Below the pieces are notes generated by a model, which saw only the letters and a program-made list of their open reading frames with translations, was not told the origin of the DNA and searched no databases. From Phocaeicola vulgatus (GTDB lineage: Bacteria; Bacteroidota; Bacteroidia; Bacteroidales; Tannerellaceae), in assembly GCA_022009975.1 (NCBI GenBank), contig CP091733.1, positions 451,001 through 515,000 of the forward strand: a stretch of DNA of 64,000 nucleotides. The letters are read 5' to 3'. Shown piece after piece: positions 59,053 to 64,000 of this stretch (positions are counted from its first letter, which is position 1; every line of letters begins with the position of its first letter). The translations under genes were made by a program, and so were the position numbers.

Positions 59053-59280
59053 ATGAATACTTCAGTAATAAATGAGCCGCAGCTTTTGGTAACTGTATCT
59101 GATCCTGCTATGTTGACAAAGCTGAAAAACGCCATCAAAATGTTGAATGGTGTTAGTTCTATTTCTATTCTGAGACCTAAGAAGACAGATTTGGAACTTG
59201 CTGAAGAGGACAAGGCAAGAGGTAGAGTAACTCAATGGAATTCTGTTGACGAAATGTTTGATACTGTTTTAGGGGAATGA
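59053..59280 (+). CDS. Antitoxin of a type II pair
   Basis: A 75-residue protein directly before a YafQ-like toxin. The N-terminal half (EPQLLVTVSDPAMLTKLKNA, then IKMLNGVSSISI) is structured. The C-terminal half (LELAEEDKARGRVTQWNSVD, then EMFDTVLGE) is acidic and helical, as in the toxin-wrapping part of such antitoxins. I see no classic ribbon-helix-helix motif. The stop overlaps the toxin start (ATGA), so the two are coupled; the assignment rests largely on that context. Confidence 0.75.
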   Translation: MNTSVINEPQLLVTVSDPAMLTKLKNAIKMLNGVSSISILRPKKTDLELAEEDKARGRVTQWNSVDEMFDTVLGE

Positions 59281-59567
59281 TGTATAAGTTTGGTACAACC
59301 AAAAGATTTGACAAGGCTTTAAAGCTTTGTAAAAAACGTGGCTATCCAATAGAAGAACTAAGAAAGGCCATAGCTATATTGGTAGAAAATGGTAGCCTGC
59401 CATTAGAATATAAACCACACATTCTTCATGGCAACCATGAAGGTGAATGGGAGGCGCATATAAACCCAGACTGGTTGTTAGTTTGGGAACAGAATGATGA
59501 TGAATTGACTCTCTTAATGCTGACAACAGGTACACATTCCGATGTATTTGGCAAAACAAGAAGATAA
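59277..59567 (+). CDS. YafQ-family mRNA interferase toxin
   Basis: A 96-residue RelE/YafQ-fold toxin that cleaves mRNA at the ribosome when the antitoxin is lost. MYKFGTTKRFDKALKLCKKR and the helix YPIEELRKAIAILVENGSLP are family-like. HILHGNHEGEWEAHINPDWL holds the conserved H-x-L..G/W-x-x-H region, and LMLTTGTHSDVFG contains the catalytic histidine of YafQ (TGTHSD). It starts at 59277, with a second ATG at 59280. Confidence 0.88.
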   Translation: MMYKFGTTKRFDKALKLCKKRGYPIEELRKAIAILVENGSLPLEYKPHILHGNHEGEWEAHINPDWLLVWEQNDDELTLLMLTTGTHSDVFGKTRR

Positions 59568-59585
59568 TATTGAGTTGGCTATTAA

Positions 59586-60343
59586 TTATATCATCTGATA
59601 GTTCGTGGCATGAAACAGCGCCTCGGCAATGTTCTTCACGCCCATCTTGGCGAAAGGTTGCGCTTGCAAGCCTTTATCGTATCCACCGACTTGCATAGTC
59701 GGTCGGCAATATCATTCATCGTGTAACCTTGGGCAGACAATCTCAAAACATCTCTCTCAGTCTCGCTCAAGGTTATGCCTTCTTTCTTTTCCCACTTATG
59801 GCGCAATGCGGAATATTCAAAATAGCTACGCTCACCATTCTTCTGCATGATGATATGTCCCGGTTCATCGGTTGCTGCCAATGATACGGTGCAGAGGGCA
59901 AGCCAGATTCTTCCATCATCAGAAAGAAGTATCGGAGTGAGGTGATGATGAATCAATCGGCTATGTCTGCCATTGGTAAGATGAAAGTCGTACGAGATGG
60001 TATAGTCCAGGCGGTCGCCTACAGGCAATTCGTTGAAAAGGTCAAATCCTTTCTTGTTCACTTCGAGCAACATCTGCAGGTCAGCATCCGGAACATGGTC
60101 GATATACATCTGATAACCAGCCTCCATCAACTGCTCCGGTTCCAATCCGCAGAGATAAGCGAGGTTATCTGATGCATAGATGAAGTCCTGATGAAAATAG
60201 TCGATGATATAGACGCACTGGTAGGTGCTGCGGGCAAAAGCTTTTGCCGCATTCACCAATAATTCAATCTTCTCGTAATCTTCTCTGTTGATATGATTCA
60301 CCTCGTTGGAATGGAGGAAGAAATCGTCTTTTTCTTTATTCAT
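59586..60343 (-). CDS. PAS-LuxR transcriptional regulator (one frameshift)
   Basis: A one-component regulator of about 252 residues. From 60343, a PAS-like sensor region (about 20-150) includes ARSTYQCVYIIDYFHQDFIY and LCGLEPEQLMEAGYQMYIDH. The C-terminal LuxR-type helix-turn-helix is ITLSETERDVLRLSAQGYTM, NDIADRLCKSVDTIKAC. The frame breaks near 59648; one T restores KRNLFAKMGVKNIAEALFHA, ending at 59586. A -7 box TATTTTTG is at 60431-60424. It converges on the toxin-antitoxin pair and may control the barrel gene through the 55.9 kb inverted repeat, which is inference. Confidence 0.82.
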
Positions 60344-60663
60344 AAGCTATTCTGAATATTACTCTTTCTATCTGATTCCCGATTCATCAAACTATCGGGT
60401 CTTGTTTTTATATATTTTCGGTACAAAAATACATTATTTTTGCATTTGTGGTTACTCCACATTCTATAATTGCAGAAATTAGAACAGTTGCCAAATCATT
60501 CCTCTATTGGGGTTGAAAGCTTATAAATAGTTCTTTAAAGCTATCCGGCAGATTTTAGTATTGTTTTTTATTGAAAATATCCATGAAAAGTTTGCTTATA
60601 TAAAAATAATGCCTACCTTTGCATCGCAGTTCCGAAAGGGATAGCAATCAGATGAGAAAAAGA
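60344..60663. other. Intergenic region between regulator and tRNA-Pro
   Basis: These 320 AT-rich bases contain the promoter of the LuxR-type gene (60424-60431) and, at the right end, that of tRNA-Pro (60591-60621). No gene or repeat was recognised. Confidence 0.5.
60591..60621 (+). promoter_or_regulatory. Promoter of the second tRNA-Pro
   Basis: TTTG (60591-60594), 19 bases, TACCTTTG (60614-60621), the same boxes and spacing as the first copy. Confidence 0.85.
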
Positions 60664-60738
60664 CGGGGTGTAGCGCAGTCCGGTTAGCGCACCTGCTTTG
60701 GGAGCAGGGGGTCCCAGGTTCGAATCCTGGTACCCCGA
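60664..60738 (+). tRNA. tRNA-Pro (anticodon TGG), second copy
   Basis: All 75 bases are identical to 43496-43570, with anticodon TGG at 60699-60701 and no encoded CCA. The flanks differ apart from the promoter boxes. The T-run downstream is ACTTTTTATTTTAT with no hairpin, unlike the first copy. Confidence 0.97.
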
Positions 60739-60747
60739 CTTTTTATT

Positions 60748-61149
60748 TTATACCCTCCTATAATTAATTTCAAATTCAATATCTTGTAATAGCTTTACTC
60801 TTTCTAACGAGTAAGTATTGTCATGTATTTGCAGGTAATAGAATAGTTCTTGTGCTTTTTCCAAAAGAGGCAGGGGCAAAGTGGATAGATAACTCTCTTC
60901 TAACAGCAGTTTGGCAGCCAATTCCAATCGTTGCATCCCGCATCCGTCATCATGATTCAACTCTGCGATGATTTCTTCTGGCGTATGTTGCAATAGGAAC
61001 GGGGAGTCTATCTTCAGGGCAAGGTAAGCTTCGGACAAGATGGTTGGATTTTTATCCTGTCCTTTTCCTTTATTTCGGTTAAAAAACAGTAAAGCGATTG
61101 CTTTGCCAATCTCTTCAATTTGGACCATGATGAAATCTCTTTTCAACAT
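60748..61149 (-). CDS. Small helical protein, DUF6483-like, unknown function
   Basis: A cytoplasmic protein of about 133 residues, start ATG 61149 (MLKRDFIMVQIEEIGKAIAL). The N-terminal pattern resembles the DUF6483 family, and the rest is predicted helical (LEKAQELFYYLQIHDNTYSL). I know no function. It lies 13 bases after the cyclophilin stop on the same strand, so the two are probably cotranscribed, and it ends just after the tRNA-Pro. Confidence 0.65.
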   Translation of the reverse strand: MLKRDFIMVQIEEIGKAIALLFFNRNKGKGQDKNPTILSEAYLALKIDSPFLLQHTPEEIIAELNHDDGCGMQRLELAAKLLLEESYLSTLPLPLLEKAQELFYYLQIHDNTYSLERVKLLQDIEFEINYRRV

Positions 61150-61162
61150 ACCTTGTGACAAT

Positions 61163-61978
61163 TTAGTTTTTTATTCTGATGCTAATGATTTTAACGTCCT
61201 TCAAAGGGCGGTCATATTTGTCCCTCTTTTGGTTGGCGATTCGGTCCAATATGTCGAATCCCTCTGTCAATTCGCCAAAAATAGTATATTGACCGTCCAA
61301 GTTGTGGCAGCCACCGATTGTGGTATAAGCCTCCCTCTGTTCTTTTGTGAAAATCAGATGTCCGGGGGTTGCTAAAATCATGGAGTCGATTTGGGCATTG
61401 ATGCTGGCAACTCGTTTGTTGAAAGATTTAGGATTGTCCGTCTTGAGCATTTGGAGTTCTGTCCTTACCGGACGATAAAACAAATCGAGGGCCTTTTGAC
61501 GGATTTTGTAATTTTGAACCTTTTCCAACGTGTCTAACTCCCCGCTACGATATACTTTCCCTTGTACGATAAAGAACTGGGACATATCCGATTTCTTTTT
61601 AGGATTGATATCATCGTTTTGCCGCGGAGCAGCCAATGTCCCTTTCTTGAAGAAATATTCAGGTCTCATTTCAGGCATGATTTCAGAACTTCTGTCGCCG
61701 TAACCTATCCGGGCACCGGGGGAAGCGTTTCTGGAATCGGGTGAACCTCCTTGGATGATGAAGCCGGGAATGACACGGGAGAATAGCGTTCCGTCAAAAG
61801 CCCCGGAGCGTGCCCGCTCTATAAATGTCTTGACATGATTGGGTACGTTTTCATACAAACGGGCTTTCATCACCCCTTCGCTTGTCGTGATGACGACCTC
61901 TTGTCCGACTGCGTTGTGGGAGAAAGAGCTTATTACAAGCAAACTGATAAAATAAACTAAATAGCCTAAATTTTTCAT
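61163..61978 (-). CDS. Secreted cyclophilin-type peptidyl-prolyl isomerase
   Basis: A periplasmic PPIase of 271 residues. MKNLGYLVYFISLLVISSFS is a signal peptide. The cyclophilin fold shows EVVITTSEGVMKARLYENVP, FDGTLFSRVIPGFIIQGGSP (with the catalytic arginine in FSRVI), SDMSQFFIVQGKVY and YTIFGELTEGFDILDRI. A roughly 70-residue charged insert (about 135-205) separates the two halves, as in Bacteroidales homologues. Confidence 0.92.
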   Translation of the reverse strand: MKNLGYLVYFISLLVISSFSHNAVGQEVVITTSEGVMKARLYENVPNHVKTFIERARSGAFDGTLFSRVIPGFIIQGGSPDSRNASPGARIGYGDRSSEIMPEMRPEYFFKKGTLAAPRQNDDINPKKKSDMSQFFIVQGKVYRSGELDTLEKVQNYKIRQKALDLFYRPVRTELQMLKTDNPKSFNKRVASINAQIDSMILATPGHLIFTKEQREAYTTIGGCHNLDGQYTIFGELTEGFDILDRIANQKRDKYDRPLKDVKIISIRIKN

Positions 61979-62018
61979 CTGAGTATCATAAATATTGTTG
62001 TAAAGTTATACTATAATC

Positions 62019-62048
62019 TTTGATGATGCAAAACAAGTCGTATATTTG
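62019..62048 (+). promoter_or_regulatory. Promoter of the AspT-type transporter gene
   Basis: TTTG (62019-62022), 18 bases, TATATTTG (62041-62048), 56 bases before the ATG at 62105. Confidence 0.65.
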
Positions 62049-62104
62049 CGCTCGTGTATTAATAGAATTTAATATTTTAGCGGTAACGTTAAACTTTCTA
62101 TCAT

Positions 62105-63781
62105 ATGAATTGGATAAATGAATTGATATGGGGGCAAGGTGTCGGGCACTCCATATTGTTGTTGTCTTTTGTCATCGCATTAGGCATACAACTGGGTAAA
62201 ATTAAGATTTTCGGTGTGTCGTTAGGAATCACCTTTGTCCTGTTTGTGGGAATCATTATGGGACATTTCGGGATAACTATTAATCCCCATGTGATTCATT
62301 TCTTTCAAGAATTTGGTTTGATTTTGTTTGTGTATTCAGTCGGAATGCAAGTCGGACCCGGTTTCTTCTCCTCTTTCAGACAAGGTGGAATCACTTTGAA
62401 TATGTTAGCGTGCGGTGTAATCTTCTTGGGTGTCTTGACCACCATTGTGATTCACTACATGACAAATATCCCAATGCCAACGATGGTAGGTATTTTATCC
62501 GGAGCTGTAACCAACACGCCTGGTTTGGGTGCTGCCCAGCAGGCATTTTCAGATATGCATGGAGTGAGTGACAATTCCATTCCTATGGGATATGCTGTTG
62601 CTTATCCATTAGGTGTCATTGGTATTATTTTATCGACAATCATCATACGTTACGTATTCCGCGTCTCTTTCCAAAAAGAGAATGAGATGTTGGAGAAGGA
62701 GGATAATTCACATGCAAACGGAGCGATTCCAATCTCTTTGGTGGTGAAGAATCCCGCAATCTTTAATAAGAAGGTGCGTGAAATATCCAGTCTGTTGGAA
62801 CATCGTGATTTTGTAATCTCACGTATCTGGCGGGATAATGACAAGAAGATAGAAATGGTTTCAGCGGACACTGTCCTCCAAGAGAATGATAAGGTGTTTG
62901 TCATCACTACTGAACAAGATGCCGAGACCTTGAAGATATTTATTGGTGAAGCTATTGATATGGAGCGTAAGCAATGGATCCGTATGGAAAGCCAGTTCAT
63001 CAACCGCCGTATCTTGATTACGAAACCGGAATTGAACGGAAAGCATTTGGGAGATTTGAAACTACGTAAATTGTATGGTATCAACATTACCCGTATCAAT
63101 CGTGCCGGCGTGGATTTGGTTGCTAAGCCGAACTTGACTTTGCAAGTCGGTGACCGTGTGAACGTGGTGGGTACGGAAGCTTCTATTGCCAATGTCGAGA
63201 AAGTGTTAGGTAACTCTTTGAAACGTTTGAACGAGCCTAACCTGATTGCCATCTTTGTTGGTATCGCTTTGGGTATCTTCTTGGGAAGTATTCCGATGAC
63301 TTTCCCGGGCATTCCTCAGCCTATCAAGTTGGGTTTGGCTGGTGGTCCACTTATTGTAGCCATCCTGATTAGCCGTTTTGGTTATCATTACAAACTGATC
63401 ACCTATACGACGCAGAGTGCGAACTTCATGTTGCGAGAGGTCGGCATTGCGATGTTCTTGGCTTGTGTAGGTTTGCGTGCAGGAGACGGATTCGTCGATA
63501 CCATTATCAATGATGGCGGTTTTGCTTGGATCGGTTATGGTGTGATTATAACCATGCTTCCTCTGTTGACAATCGGTTTTATCGCACGATATTTCTTCAA
63601 GATAAACTATTTCACATTGATGGGACTTATTGCGGGTAGTACGACTGACCCGCCAGCATTGGCTTATTCCAACCAGACTGCGGGAAACGATGCTCCGTCT
63701 GTCGGATATGCTACAGTTTATCCTTTGACAATGTTCTTGCGTGTGTTGACGGCGCAGCTGTTAATACTGTTCTTTGCCTAA
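62105..63781 (+). CDS. AspT/YidE-type transporter with two RCK_C domains
   Basis: An inner-membrane transporter of 558 residues in the aspartate:alanine exchanger (YidE/YbjL duplication) family. The two membrane halves share repeated motifs: VGILSGAVTNTPGLGAAQQA near residue 130 and LMGLIAGSTTDPPALAYSNQ near 515. Between them (about 200-370) are two TrkA_C/RCK_C regulatory domains (NPAIFNKKVREISSLLEHRD, ITKPELNGKHLGDLKLRKLY). It is full length and intact. The substrate is unknown; the family includes amino acid and dicarboxylate exchangers. It ends at the 63806 hairpin. Confidence 0.93.
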   Translation: MNWINELIWGQGVGHSILLLSFVIALGIQLGKIKIFGVSLGITFVLFVGIIMGHFGITINPHVIHFFQEFGLILFVYSVGMQVGPGFFSSFRQGGITLNMLACGVIFLGVLTTIVIHYMTNIPMPTMVGILSGAVTNTPGLGAAQQAFSDMHGVSDNSIPMGYAVAYPLGVIGIILSTIIIRYVFRVSFQKENEMLEKEDNSHANGAIPISLVVKNPAIFNKKVREISSLLEHRDFVISRIWRDNDKKIEMVSADTVLQENDKVFVITTEQDAETLKIFIGEAIDMERKQWIRMESQFINRRILITKPELNGKHLGDLKLRKLYGINITRINRAGVDLVAKPNLTLQVGDRVNVVGTEASIANVEKVLGNSLKRLNEPNLIAIFVGIALGIFLGSIPMTFPGIPQPIKLGLAGGPLIVAILISRFGYHYKLITYTTQSANFMLREVGIAMFLACVGLRAGDGFVDTIINDGGFAWIGYGVIITMLPLLTIGFIARYFFKINYFTLMGLIAGSTTDPPALAYSNQTAGNDAPSVGYATVYPLTMFLRVLTAQLLILFFA

Positions 63782-63805
63782 ATAGAAGTAAATATATCCT
63801 TAATG

Positions 63806-63835
63806 AAGGGGTTGTGTCACAGATTCAGCCCCTTT
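63806..63835 (+). terminator. Terminator after the transporter, repeat-family remnant
   Basis: AAGGGG-TG (from 63806) pairs with CA-CCCCTT (to 63835), followed by TGTTATTTG. The flanking GTCAGAATTAGTAAAAAGCA is a diverged piece of the dispersed repeat tail. Confidence 0.7.
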
Positions 63836-63957
63836 GTTATTTGTCAGAATTAGTAAAAAGCAAGGCCACTTCTTCTTTTTGTCTTTTTAGCCTTTCTACT
63901 GTTTTAAATCCCTTGTCGTGCCATCCAATAATAAAAGCTCTAAATTTTTAGAAGATG

Positions 63958-63987
63958 TTTGAAATATAGGAAATTTTATTAATTTTG
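63958..63987 (+). promoter_or_regulatory. Probable promoter of a gene beyond the right edge
   Basis: TTTG (63958-63961), 18 bases, TAATTTTG (63980-63987). The window ends 13 bases later, so no gene can be assigned. Confidence 0.5.
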
Positions 63988-64000
63988 CATAGTTGGCTAT

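Noticed and set aside
60664..60738. tRNA-Pro as an integration site of a mobile island
   Set aside because: Kept only as a possibility in the island finding. No integrase, and no repeat of the tRNA 3' end other than the other complete tRNA, was seen.

Overview
The window is about 64 kb of a Bacteroidales chromosome. A gut, Parabacteroides/Tannerella-like member is plausible, but the genus cannot be fixed from the sequence alone. The evidence for the order is: promoters of the Bacteroidetes type (TTG or TTTG, 18-20 bases, TAnnTTTG) before many genes; an ATP synthase operon in the order D-C-(4TM protein)-B-E-F-H-A-G with a short epsilon subunit; and typical families such as a DUF5009 membrane protein, GH127, an M64 peptidase, a PorT-like barrel and an OmpA/TPR/PD40 lipoprotein. 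Most of the window is housekeeping chromosome.

Layout. 0-8 kb: 3' part of a RelA/SpoT gene, DUF1846, a membrane-anchored MutS-like ATPase, guaB, and a secreted M64 peptidase. 8.7-18.9 kb: cell-wall amidase and MCE transporter subunit, dnaA, class II ribonucleotide reductase, tpx, rmuC, mtaB. 18.9-22.8 kb: lipid A-type acyltransferase, a family 2 glycosyltransferase, and the OmpA-family lipoprotein. 22.8-23.3 kb: an unusual block of short phased repeats. 23.3-35.1 kb: SNF2 helicase, bactofilin, folB, a sulfatase remnant, murB, a metallo-hydrolase, nth, pheS, valS. 35.4-43.4 kb: two secreted unknown proteins, DUF5009, GH127, a LysM/periplasmic-binding fusion, a PorT-like barrel. 43.5-51.8 kb: tRNA-Pro, msrA and the ATP synthase operon. 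52-64 kb: nitroreductase, an rRNA methyltransferase, then an accessory block at 54.3-60.4 kb (broken AAA-ATPase, methyltransferase, outer-membrane barrel, ThiF-like protein, toxin-antitoxin pair, PAS-LuxR regulator). A second identical tRNA-Pro, a cyclophilin and an AspT-type transporter follow.

Two points matter for any reader. First, at least 27 single-base frameshifts interrupt reading frames that otherwise match full-length families, including essential genes (two in atpD, three in the reductase, one each in guaB and valS). This looks like a sequencing or assembly error pattern, not decay. I therefore give such genes as one span with the break position. Only the sulfatase (27 kb) and the AAA-ATPase (54.4 kb) look truly truncated.

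Second, the intergenic DNA carries several families of structured repeats. One is a dispersed element of about 160 bp whose hairpin serves as a terminator. Another is an inverted-repeat element with three 21-bp units. There are also smaller arrays with 11- and 22-bp periods. I see no CRISPR array, integrase, transposase or rRNA. The repeats and the 54-60 kb accessory block are the best candidates for something undescribed.
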